Assembly: GCA_034509925.1 (NCBI GenBank)
Contig: CM067529.1
Location: 9,055,501 to 9,119,500, forward strand
From: Hirudinaria manillensis
Lineage: Eukaryota; Annelida; Clitellata; Hirudinida; Hirudinidae
Direction of reading: 5' to 3'
DNA: 64,000 bases
In this document: piece by piece, positions 10,216 through 21,209 of the stretch
Position numbering within the stretch: position 1 is the stretch's first letter
How the letters are laid out: each line of letters opens with the position of its first letter
Notes under the pieces: model-generated
Told to the model about the DNA's origin: nothing
The model's input: only the letters and a program-made list of their open reading frames with translations
The model's database searches: none
Program-made: the position numbers and the translations under genes

Positions 10216-13200
10216 TCATTGGCCTTGCAATCTTGAGAACAAGTTGTTAAGTTCATCCTTCAAAACCAGAATGAGTTTAGACATTTCCCCTGCAACATTG
10301 TCCGGGGAGAGCTTGCCACTACAATAAAGATTAGCATTTAATTGATAGCACAACCTCACTTCCTTAAACTACACCACAATTAGCTTACACCAGGATGTTC
10401 TCCAGAACATAGTTGTAGACAAAAGTGCAACTTTCAAGCACCTTGCTTGACACAATTGAGAGACTAGAGATGGTGAAGTTGGAAGCCAGTTCCAGGTAAT
10501 TCAAGAGTTCAGGCATATATGAGACCACCTTTTTACAAAAATATAGATGAGAGTATGTGTAGAATATAACAAGAGTGTCTAATCGCAACAAACCATTTCA
10601 GAGAACGTTTCAAATGTTTCCAGCAGCATAAGCTTCCATTTGGCTACACATTCCAAGAACTGAGGATGCTGGAACAGAGGCTCAATCACTTGATAAGCTT
10701 GTCTTAATCCTTCAGATAGCTTTGCACTTGCCCAACTGAAAAAAAACATATCTTCTATTAATGTTTCAAAGATCAAACCATTTGGATTATTTACACAGAC
10801 TTACCCAAACGCCAATGAGCACTTCTCTAGTCCCATTTGAACAACTGGCTGGGAAATAATGTGTGATGTCCACTGATATCCTAAAGAATCTGAAATAGGA
10901 GTATGATGTGCAAAAGTTTGCTTTGAGAAAACAAGTGCTTCAAATTTAACCTTTGAATGACCCATGAGCATATATATCTCCAAATATCAGGCTGCCAACT
11001 AAAAGAGTGATAATCAGAAAGTATGGCTTTGTCGAAAGGCTTCTCTTCTCCTTGCGCAAAAGTATGGACTGAAATTTATGCATTTGACCCCTCAATGCCT
11101 CATTCTTGGCAATATTTTAATGGCAAGCAATGTCAATTAGTCTTACCTTGCAGCTAGCAGCACAGGATTTTAAAGGAGTTTGTTTGGGAAGTTTTGTAGT
11201 AAGTTCTTCATTAATTGACTGGAATCCTTGAACAGTGTCTAGGACAATATCTTTGTTAGACTTGAGCTTCTCAAAATTGATATCAAGATGCCTCAGGAGC
11301 AAGCTGCAAAATTTGATAAATTTAGTTCTTGTTATGCTGAGTACAAAATGCTGAATTGTGGGTTTTTTTTGTGTTTTTATAATTTTGTGAAAATAGATTA
11401 TCAAAGATCTTAATTTTATTAAACTACTTTAAGTTGCATTTTGTTCTATGCATGTTTAAGAACGTTGTATCAATTACCTTGATTGATATATATGCTTATG
11501 GTACTCCCTCCTCCAATGAGAAAATGACTGAACATCACTTTCCAAGCATGCCATCAAGCATTGCAACAACTGTATAGCACAGAAAGTTTCATTACTTCAC
11601 TTCAACATTCAATCATTCTTCTACATCATCATTAACAAGAAATTGTGGTGTGTGCCTACCTCTGCCTTTTTGACTTCAGGACAATCTGGTGTCAAACGAC
11701 TTAAATACCCAATAAAAAATAAATTCAAGTTGTTTGAAACATTTCCCCAAGCCACTGCCTATTTAAAAGAAAAATTATTATTTTTGTCAAATTTAAATCT
11801 GATAAATGATTTTAAAATATTAATTTTGCCATGAAGCTTAAATAACCTTGATATTTGGGTATAATAAGTGAAGTCTTTTCCTGATATCACTGGGAAGAGT
11901 TGAAAGTTCTGAGTAAAGTTCACCAAAGAACTTGAAATAATCTGTTTTAGACATAGAATTATGTCCTTCTTCAAGTTGGGGATACCTCCTACAAAATTAT
12001 CATAATAGTTTAACTCAGTAAAGGCATTAAGTAATCAATTACTCATTCTACTAACTCAAACAAGTTCTCTAAATAACTTAAGATGTAGCCACTGAGATTC
12101 TTGACTTTAATTAGACCAAACATGAGGGCAAACCACACTGGAAGGCAGAGAACGTTAGATTGTTTGTTACAGTAAACGAAAATCAAATATTTAAACCAGT
12201 TAAAGAACCAACTTTTTATTCCATGTGAGAGACTAAAATTTCCAACCTGAGCAACAGCCCAGAGAATGCAAAGACATCTGAGTGGTCGACTCGTATTTCT
12301 CTGAATCAAGGTCTCATACTGCAAAGATTCAAGCAATTAAGTGAAACCCTCATGATGATGGGGTCTTATCGAATGACTAGAAAATAGCACTTACTTTGGT
12401 GAAATTGTTGATGACTACATCAGCATGTTCCTGTAGTAGGAGTTGAATTGTAAGCCTGTACCCAATGGATGATTGGTCTAAATAAAATATGTTAATTCAG
12501 AATTATTGCTAATGCTATCCAATGATTTCAAGTATATTCAGTGTATGAAATGTATCTAACAGAGAATATTCTCATCCATATATTCAATTTATAAGGAGTT
12601 CTATATGAATGACAGAAGTGAAGTTGGAAAAGAAATTTCAGTGACAAGCAGCAAGTATTAAGTTATATGGAAGATCTCTTACATGAAATTACAAGAAATA
12701 AGCATCAACTTTTTATCACCTTTACTGATGGCATTCATCATAAAGTCAACGCAGTACTCCATAACAGCTTCATAGACTTGCACATTGAATCCATTAAGTT
12801 TCCTTACAAAGAAGTCCTTTAACTGATCGGTCATGATGCAAAGAGGATAGTCTGCAAGAAGTTAAGAAATAAATTATTAAATTTCGACACCATATGTCAA
12901 TTTTTCAGTTACTTACCAAAGGGTTTATCAGCTAAAATAGGATCTGAATCACTAATATGATCCAATTTAGAGTTCAAAAAAGATGCCAAGTCCTTCAACC
13001 AAATTTCAGGATTTTTTGGGAAAGAAACTTCATCTTTCTTGAGGATTTCCTCAATTTCTTCAATGTCCAGCTAAATTTTTATTTACAATTACTTGTTTAG
13101 TGCAAAAAAAACCAATCACAGAGTAACACACATGTTAAAATAAAGATCATATGGCAACATCTCAAAATTACGATATATCAACATTATCAAATGCCACCAA

Positions 13201-13809
13201 ATGAATGAATATCCACATTTATTAGCTTAAAAGGCTTACATTCAAGAGAGAATCTTTTAGTGTCATGCGCCTGTCTTTCTTCTTGTGAAGCTGGTTTGCA
13301 TTTGTCTTTTTGATTTCTTTTGAATTATTTCCTTTTTCAGCTTCTAGCAATTTTCTTTCTTTTCTTAATTCTTCCTCTAAAAATGCCTGATAGATGGTAG
13401 GTGATTCCTTTACAGGAGCTGCAAATATTCCAGAGACTTATTAATGATAATCAACAGAAATCTGCAGCCAGTTTGGAAAGTGCACAATCACCTCTTGGAC
13501 CAACCCCAAGACAACAAATACTTATAAATCACTGATCTACTGATACAGCTTTATTCAAAAGCTTCACTGGCCTCTTAGAAATTGAACATTAAAATAATAA
13601 AATCCTACAAGGTTCTCTACGATATGGTTCTCAATTTTGCAATCTCAGAAATATGAAATGAAAATAGTGGGTATTATCCAGCATCACTCACCTAACGGTT
13701 GGATACGTGGCATATTTTCTAAGGTAGATTTCTTCAAACCTTTTGAGGAATTTTTAACATTCTTGCTTCCCTTTTTGCTCACAACAGTTTCCCAGCCTCC
13801 TAGCGACAT
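10216..13809 (-). CDS. TMEM214: Transmembrane protein 214
   Basis: TMEM214 is an ER membrane protein linked to caspase-4 recruitment and ER-stress death in mammals. The start MSLGGWETVVSKKG (13809 downward) matches the family's short N-terminal GxWExVxKKG signature. Following exons give SPTIYQAFLEEELRKERKLL, then IEEILKKDEVSFPKNPEIWL and KDLASFLNSKL (about 13 kb), which is the conserved NPxIWLKDLASxLN block, and then FDYPLCIMTDQLK. The strongest match is SRPLRCLCILWAVAQVG (about 12.25 kb), the RPAKCLTIMWALGQ region of the human protein. Near 11.05 kb a hydrophobic YFLIITLLVGSLIFGDIYAH is the C-terminal membrane segment. The protein ends ELNNLFSRLQGQ. There are roughly ten or more exons, and some small exon borders are not fixed. 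Confidence 0.88.
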
Positions 13810-14992
13810 GATAGCAATGAAAAGCTTAGAGTCGGAAAAGTCAGGACAACCAAACGTGTCACACGTCAAACCACAAAAGTAAACAGCACAAGATTAATCA
13901 AACAAAAACATTGTATTTTTTAATCATATGTTCAATTTTATTAAAATAAAATTTTAATAAAAAATATCAGTTTTGTTCATTTATTATTAATTGACCAGGT
14001 GAGTAACGACATTAGCAGTTTTTAGGCCTTCAGTTTTGAATTTCTAATACTTTGTTTAATCCAGCAGAAATTAATTCTTATAGCATTTATTTAAATGGTA
14101 ATTATTCATAATAATATAATAATTATTAATTTAAATGTGATATGGCTGTTTCTATTTTTTAAATTATATCCGCTGATATCCACTTTCACTCGATAATCAC
14201 TCCTTCCTAAAGGCAATCTAGATCTTATCAAGTCGACATCAGACAAGTATCAGTATCAGTTATTTGGTGTCAACTTCATTGAGCATTCTTGCAATACAAG
14301 CTTTAATTAAAAAGCAGAATATTGCTTAATATTATAAAGAAAAAGTACTAGCACCTTACGAATTATTGGCATAACCCTTTGAAAGTTGGAGTTGAGGACC
14401 ACTTCAATATATTCCTTGAACAGGGAGGTCTTCAATGATTCTAAACCATAGTTATATATATGGAACCCGAGTGGTTCAAAATTGGTTCTAAAAAGATGGA
14501 GTCTGTTACGGGTCATTAAGTCCTGATCATCTCAGCCATGAATCTAATGATTTTAATATAATCATCATAGATCTGAGAGAATGTAGCCCGTAGGCCAGGC
14601 ATCGAAATAGGTTGAGTTGCTGAAACCGATTTTTAGTGAATTTCTCGAGCAGACATCGATAATGAAGTTATACATTCTGAATTCTTTACAACATCCTTAA
14701 ACAAATTGTCAGTGTTATGTTATAGGTTAAAACAAAAAATTTTGAAAACAATATATGTAAGCTATTCTATTGTTTACTGTGTTGTGGTGATATTACGCGA
14801 TTCTTTATTTTCCGCGCCTGAATAACTGCTTATATTCTAAAATAATCGTCCTTTCTCTTAATGATTTCTGAATATTATTCAAATTTGTTTCTGGTTAACG
14901 TGTAATAGGACTTAAATGATTCATTTGGAGACGGTGTTGGAAACCTTAAATTACTCAAAAAAAGCCAAAATCGAAAGTGAAATTTAAACAAT
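13810..14992. other. Divergent intergenic region between TMEM214 and the SHB-like gene
   Basis: About 1.2 kb of AT-rich sequence separates the two start codons. It should hold both promoters and 5' UTRs. The open stretches within it have no recognisable domain and no splice context. No RNA gene is seen. Confidence 0.5.
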
Positions 14993-16427
14993 ATGGAGCA
15001 ATCTGACGAATATTTTGAGTTTAAAAGCGAGAGTAGTTATATACCTTCGAAACATTCTTTAACAAATCTGAATGACAAGGACGAAATATATCAAAATTCA
15101 TCATACATCTATGACTTTTCAAAAAATTACGATCAGCCGTGGGATCTCTCACATGTACGTCAGGATTTGGAAGATAGGTTACAGAATCTCATGAGCAACA
15201 GAAGTAATTTCATAAGTTGGGCATTTTATATTACACGGATTGAGGCATTGTAGAACATTTTTAATTGATTTTAAATTTTAGTGATAACATAACATTGCAA
15301 GTTAACTACCATTTATTAAGTTAACATTTAATAATTTAGAGTTGGAAAACATGCAGACTAGTTCCACCAGCTTGTCACCAGTGGAACAAAATGATTTGAG
15401 ATCTCAAGAAGGTTATGACAAACCCTGGGATCTGAGACCACACAAGAAGGATGAGAGGGGTCAAGAAGGGTATGATAGGCCATGGGATCTCAAACCACAC
15501 AACATGGATGAAAGACCAACTGAGGAATATGATGTTCCATGGGATAAAAATGCTAGAAGAATTGAAAAGGAATTGAGAGCTGCTCACAAGGAATCTATAA
15601 AAAGAAAGGATGGAAGCAAAATGCTTTCCTCAGTGGTTCTTAATTCAGCCAAACTGACAGCTAATGCATCAGATAATATGGATTCTCCAAGGACATCATG
15701 GGCATCAAGATCTCTAAAAGTTGAAGATACTCGTAGCAGTGAGGAATATGATGAACCGTGGGACCAAAAATTGAAAAACATTGTCACTCAAGCAGTACAG
15801 CTCAGGAGCCAAAGCATGTTTTCAAATTCAATATAAACTACAGTAACTTTCTAATATGTGCGTTAATCTTTCAGATAAAGTTGCTATGGTTGCTCAGCCA
15901 AGGAAATCATTGCAAGTAAAGAGATCAAAGGTGTCTTTGATTGATCTGAAGGCACCTTTGGAGAAACAAAGGTACCTAAGAATTCGTTGGAGCAAAATAT
16001 TCATAATCCAAAAATAATTGTTTTAACCCATCAGCTGGTATCATGGCATTATAAGTAGAACACAGGCTGAAAGCATTCTCAGAACCTGTCAGGAGGGCAG
16101 CTACCTCGTTAGGATCAGTGAAAGCAACCACAGGGACTATTCTCTCTCAGTGAAGTAATGCCATAAGGCATCTTTCAGAATACTTTGATAATCATTATGA
16201 TTGCTCACACTCTGTATTGCTATCAATGCTTTGCAAAATCTAGGAGCACAAAAGGTTTTATGCACATGAGGATTACCAAGCAAGAAAATGGCTTTGTTCT
16301 TGGTCAGTTCAGTCAACCATTTCAGAGCATTCCTCAGATGATCCACCACTACACCATTAACAAACTTCCAATTAAGGGGGCTGAGCATATTTCGTTGGTC
16401 CATCCAATACCCCATGAATGTTTATGA
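14993..16427 (+). CDS. SHB/SHF/SHD-like: SHB-family SH2 adaptor with five YDxPWD motifs
   Basis: SHB-family adaptors couple tyrosine kinases to downstream signalling. Exon 1 (14993-15203) has YDQPWDL; exon 2 (from 15340) has YDKPWDL, YDRPWDL, YDVPWD and YDEPWD, the family's repeated phosphotyrosine sites. A basic linker exon (about 15875-15973, AQPRKSLQVKRSK) follows. The SH2 domain is split over the last two exons: WYHGIISRTQAESILR and GSYLVRISESNHRDYSLSV, then STKGFMHMRITKQENGFVLG and IPQMIHHYTINKLPI, ending ISLVHPIP. The conserved W, the FLVR-type arginine (YLVRISES) and the domain-end proline are present. The end of exon 2 has no usable in-frame GT donor; a GC donor at 15814 would give the right phase (61-bp intron). 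It is a short family member at about 270-280 residues. Confidence 0.9.
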
Positions 16428-16771
16428 GCTTAAAGTAAAGAAATTTCTGAAATCATGCATCATTTCAAACAAGAAATCAAAAAGAGCATCTCAAGTATTA
16501 TCTTTTTATTTGATTGTTTTCAGCTTTGCTGCAGTATAATCTCTGAAATCGTATCTATTCTAGTCATTTGTCCTCTAAATACCACATTGATCCATGACAC
16601 AAATGGCTTCAGTTTTGACAAATGGTTTTGTTTAAATTAGCATTAAAAGCCATAACTATCTAGCATAAAATTTGTTGTTTGATCCTATATGAATATCACC
16701 AAAACTCCCAAATGAGAAAATGTTAAAAAATAAAGAACCATTTCATTGGAATGAAAGTTATTTCCCCACAA
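16428..16771. other. Shared 3' region of the SHB-like gene and MPI
   Basis: This is a tail-to-tail gap of 344 bp. A plus-strand AATAAA lies at 16729-16734, only 38 bp before the MPI stop codon. A minus-strand AATAAA (plus-strand TTTATT) lies near 16503. If both are used, the two 3' UTRs overlap by roughly 200 bp. No other gene is seen. Confidence 0.5.
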
Positions 16772-18952
16772 TTAAAAATAAGCCCTGAACATCAGAACAG
16801 CAATGTTCGGGTCACGATTTTTAATCTTCAGTTCTTCATTTGGTCTGACAAACAGAGTCGTGCCCTTGGTGGCTTTTATATTTTCCTCACAAAAAACCTC
16901 AATTGTGCCTTGTATAATTAGAAGAATGCTCGGTGATACTACAGAACTGACATTATAACTCTCCATGCCGACCGGGAGCTACAATTAAAACAAACTTTGA
17001 CATTTTGAAATTTTGTTAAGATTTTTCTCCTTACCTCAATCCTGTCAACTGAAAATTCTGGAGTTGGAGGGTTATAAATTGCTACATAGGGATCAGAAAC
17101 GTGCTTTGTGGGCACAAAGAGAACTTCGGAGGGTGTTACAGAAGTATACTTTACCATTCTGCAAAGAGATTCAACATCTCTGAACTTTGGAGTCAGACCT
17201 GCCCTTATGACATTGTCTGAACATGCCATGCACTCAATGCAATCTGAAAAGGCAATACCAGTGCATTAACAAAAAATGTAATCATGCAGTTTTATTTTAA
17301 ACTCTTTATTTGTGGTCAGTCTTTAATAATGTACATCTAACTTGAAAATTTATGCAACCATCGCTTAGATTTGAGCAAATTTTTAATTCTTAAACTGAAT
17401 TTTGCTGCCTTAAGTTAACACAAAAGTGGAGTCTTTATGCAATTAAATGGGAATCCATTGAGCTTCTGAATGATTTCCTCAGATTGGTAGTCTTAAAAAA
17501 AAGCCTCAACATTTCTATGGGGTTTGTGCAAAGGATTGAGATGGGCAAACTCTTCTCTCAAATTTTTCTGTTCTGTGATTTCTCTCAGCTTTTCTTAATC
17601 AGTTAATTTAGATTGCTTTCAACTTTAACCCTTTCCATAACACAATAATTTAACCATAATCCAAGTTTCAAATACAAAAATATGATACAAGTTGCCAACT
17701 AACCCCCTTTTATGTAAGCATGAGGAAGACCTGATTCCAGGAATATTGATTGTCCTGGCTCAAGAATTAAATAATTCAGGAAATAAACACAAAAACATCC
17801 TACGTCTCCAGGGTACTGGGAATTTAACCGTAAGAAAAGCTGGTGGATCTGATTTGATAAAAGTCTTGGTTCTAAAAGCGAATTTTAAAAAAATCTTAAG
17901 CAATATTTCCATGCTGAGTAAAATATGTAGATTAGTTAAGGGAGGTTTATCTTGCACCTGAGTTTATAACTAAATCATTGCTAAATCAAAATTTAGTGCC
18001 TCTCCAAAGCTTAGCCTCAACTTCTGCTCTCCAAACAAAGCATGCATATTTTACCATTTTTGATTTTGTTGGCCCAAGAAAAACTTTGAATTTTGACAGA
18101 TTCCTGATCACACGACATAAGAGCAGTGAAATAAGATTTTAGTAAAACACTCTCGTCTTCTCCTTTGTTAGTTTTGAAGCTGCCAACCAGCTCCCTAAGT
18201 TCTTTAATTTCTGTAGGATGAAGTTGGAACTTAAGATCTAGCAAATACTCTCCCTTAATAAATATTAAGCAGTTTCTGTGTTCATTAACAGAATGGAAAA
18301 GTAATTACCTCCAACAAAGTCTACAATCTCATGCCAGGGTCGGAATCCACAGAGTGCCTCAAAAGGTGTAAGGGCTATTGCCATTTCTGGTTTGTGGTTA
18401 TCATCAGGATAGTGTTTGGGATTATTTGCATGAAGAGTTACAGCTTCTGTCTTTAAAAAAACATTGAAGCAATATAAAATGGACAAAAGAGAATGAACCA
18501 ATAAACACAATTTTACCTTATTTGGATGAATCTGAATAGAGAGAGCAGTTTCAACTGAAAGAACTTTCAACAAGAATGGTAACTCAGTATTTCTCCCTCT
18601 AAGATCACTACACTTGTTCAGCCAAGTGCTCAAAAGTTCACCACTCATTTTTATTGTTGATGGTCCCTTTGGATGAGTTCCAAACCATAGCTAGGATTAG
18701 AAATTATAGTTAAACCAAAACCACTATAATCTCACTCAAATAAAAATACTACTTCAGCATATGGTGTGGATGCTTCAGCAATAAAGTCTGTGTTACTGGA
18801 TTCGTATAATTTACAGGCTTCACTTTCTCGACCAGGCTTGCCCCAAGCATAATTTTGCAAGACACCAGTAATCTCTATACCTATAAATTTAAATTCAATT
18901 ACTGATAAATTAGAACGACACTTAGAATAGCACTTTAAAAACAAACCAACAT
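16772..18952 (-). CDS. MPI: Mannose-6-phosphate isomerase
   Basis: This zinc enzyme interconverts fructose-6-phosphate and mannose-6-phosphate in the cytosol and feeds GDP-mannose and glycan synthesis. Exons on the minus strand give [51 protein letters not shown] (the QxH zinc ligands), [20 protein letters not shown] (Glu ligand region), [19 protein letters not shown] and [20 protein letters not shown] (late active-site segment with the key Arg). The cupin-like end contains [17 protein letters not shown] and stops after LMFRAYF. All catalytic landmarks are present and the length fits the family. The start is uncertain: an ATG at 18950-18952 with a tiny first exon is the best choice, but the junction to exon 2 needs a non-obvious acceptor. 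Confidence 0.92.
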
Positions 18953-19588
18953 TTTCGATTAGGCATTACTGTTTCAGCCGGCCGGCTACTAAGCTACACG
19001 TATCACAAAGATGTTTGCAAAGTAAATTTAAATGAGCAGAATAGATTAGCCTCCACAATTGAATTGGTTACGTAGCTCTTCTTTTAGATACATCGAGTAA
19101 CCAAACAATATTAACTTTATTTATAAATTAAATTATACCTTGTTACTACGTGTCGTTCCTTATTAGTGACGAGCAAGCCTTCAGATGTATAAATAAAGTA
19201 TGTAAATCAACATCTTTTATGATTTACTGTACCTTCCAAAAAATCACGACACTGACATTTTTTCTATTATAATTTCGTTATTACTTGTTATATTTGGATC
19301 AAATATTTCAACGATTTGTACAAGGCTGAAGGAATCCGCAGAATGCTCAGGTGTAATTAAATATTCATAAGATGTTATTAAGGTCGGGGGGGGGGGTTTA
19401 GATCAGAGGTAGTGAACGACCGGGGACCCCGGACCCTGCTGAACTTCCCGGCCTTTTTTACCACCGGGGTCCCGGTTCCGGCTTTTTAACATTCCCCGGT
19501 CCCGGTCCCGCCCCGGCTTAAATTCAACCGGGGTTTAGCCGGTAGTAAACAAAAGTCGAATTTTTAGCTTTGTCAACTTAAATAAAAT

Positions 19589-19975
19589 TTATTGATCATC
19601 CGACGAATCATAAAATATATCGTTCGGAGAGTTAAAGTCCTCAGGTATAGCCGGCAAATTAGTGGAGTACGATAGAGCTCTTAAGTTATACTTAATGAAT
19701 ACTAAAGTTTCAACATTTTTGGGCAACAGTCTAATTCTCCCTTTTTGAATAGACTGTGCCACTTTAAACTCCCGTTCACTATCACTTGAACTGGGAGGTG
19801 GGCTTAGGTAAATCCTTGCCAGCTTCTCCAAGCCTGGTAACTCGCTCTTGTAAATTTTCCAGTAGGCCAGTGGGTCATCCGTTCTATTTATGCGCTTTTG
19901 TGAAAGGTAAGCCTCCAATTCCCTCTCTGCTTTGGATGCTTTCTTTCCCGTAATTTCGGAAGCTTCTTCTCTCAA
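19589..19975 (-). pseudogene. hAT transposase C-terminal dimerisation fragment
   Basis: This open frame of 128 residues contains DDPLAYWKIYKSELPGLEKL and ARIYLSPPPSSSDSEREF, the conserved dimerisation block of hAT transposases (PLxYWK, LARxYLSxPxSSxxSER). It continues with KGRIRLLPKNVETLVFI, and ends in an acidic tail. The upstream DDE domain and the BED zinc finger are absent. Upstream on the minus strand it runs into sequence shared with the Tc1 element at 27 kb. It is a truncated remnant that cannot encode a working transposase. Confidence 0.8.
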
Positions 19976-19994
19976 TACTTATTCCCACAGGTCG

Positions 19995-20193
19995 TTTGAT
20001 TTTCATGAGATCAACAATTTAATGTTTTTCTAAGTTTTCGCAACGGAGCGTGGAAGAGTTGTCGTTGTGAAATTTTTTTTTATTACAGGTTTTACAGAAT
20101 CTCTTTGACATAATAAGCATACTTATATATTATTTGATGTTTACAACATGTTTAGAGAATAAAAGCACCGTTAGTTAACGTTATTATAGATGG
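19995..20193 (+). repeat. About 200 bp shared with the 5' part of the Tc1 element at 27.16-27.37 kb
   Basis: The words CGCAACG-AGCGTGG, TTATTACAGGTTT, CTTATATATTA-TTGATGT, AACATGTTTA and AGAATAAAA occur in the same order and spacing in both places. Identity is high but imperfect. Similarity stops at ATGG (20190-20193), exactly where the Tc1 transposase start codon lies in the other copy. So this looks like the 5' untranslated part of a Tc1 relative lodged in the hAT remnant. Confidence 0.75.
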
Positions 20194-20256
20194 CCTCCCC
20201 AACCCCGGCTTCAACCCCGGCCCCGGCTAAAATTGTCGCCCCGGTCGATCACTAAT

Positions 20257-21209
20257 CAGGGGTGTCCAAACCAGTGTTTCTTCCAGATATCTCATCGGGG
20301 AGGCAAAGCCTGTGCTCCGCGGAGAAATATAAATCAATCGGGAATAAATTTGAAGTTTAACGCATATGAATTTTACAGTTCATAATAAAGAAATATAATG
20401 ACACCAGAAACTACTGCTGTGAACAGAACTGTCTTACAACACTTGAATAAAAATACAATTAACCCCTACGAAATTTACTTAAGTAAAAGCAAAAGCATTT
20501 GTTTAAAAATGTACTTAATTGAAATCATTCGATTTATGAGACATCTCTGTGACATAGCCATATCACTTATCAAATGTACTATCAGATGTATTATCAATTT
20601 TGTCTCGAAGAATAAACCAAGGTTTGACAGTTTTTAGATTTTGTAGTGGATATACCACGCTTGCAATAAGTACTTCACCTGGAGTGATCGACACGGCCAT
20701 TTGCACATTTCACTGCATATGGTCCACGCGAAAAAAGTTTGCTGCTTGCTCTATTGTTTTACAACATTCTTTTTGATAACTTTATTTCAATAATTATAAT
20801 CCTAGAATACGAATAATTGGCTTTTCTGAAGCCATTAATCTCTCCACTCTCATGTTCAGACAGTACTCTACCTCAACAAATCTACAAAAGTATAATTAAC
20901 AAACTAAAGGTAGATTTTCTTTCATGTATCACGTTGGTATAATCACTTAAAGGTAATCTGAACCTTAACTATGTAAAATAAGTTTTATAGCACCTAATTG
21001 CTAATTATCCTGGGAGGCCGAATTTGTATACACATAATGTGGCTTAATGCCAACTCTTGAATAAACTGTATCATATGATAATACAAAATTTTGTTTAACA
21101 TGCACGCCCTGTCAATAAAGGGGTATTGCGTCGCAATCAGTTAGCAGGAAAATCTCATAATTCTCGATATGATCATATTCATTCATTAAAATTCCAGTAA
21201 AAAAAAGCT
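20257..21209. other. Intergenic stretch with two further hAT-like termini at its left edge
   Basis: Immediately after the hAT remnant come CAGGGGTGTCCAAACC (20257) and CAGTGTTTCTTCC (20272), both in the style of hAT element ends. No partner inverted repeats were found downstream by eye. The rest, up to the OvoA stop, is AT-rich and includes OvoA 3' UTR. No gene is seen. Confidence 0.4.

Larger units (their letters stand above)
19404..20256. mobile_element. hAT-type transposon remnant with GC-rich ends
   Basis: Near-perfect inverted termini bound the segment: TAGTGAACGACCGGGG at 19410-19425 and its inverse with one mismatch at 20239-20254. The left end may begin at CAGAGG (19404). Inside both ends are clustered CCGG/CCCGG words (19420-19545 and 20200-20250), strikingly GC-rich in this AT-rich genome, like subterminal transposase-binding repeats. 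Between them lies only the C-terminal hAT dimerisation region on the minus strand. The 853-bp length means the catalytic part is gone. A clear 8-bp target duplication is not visible. Confidence 0.65.
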
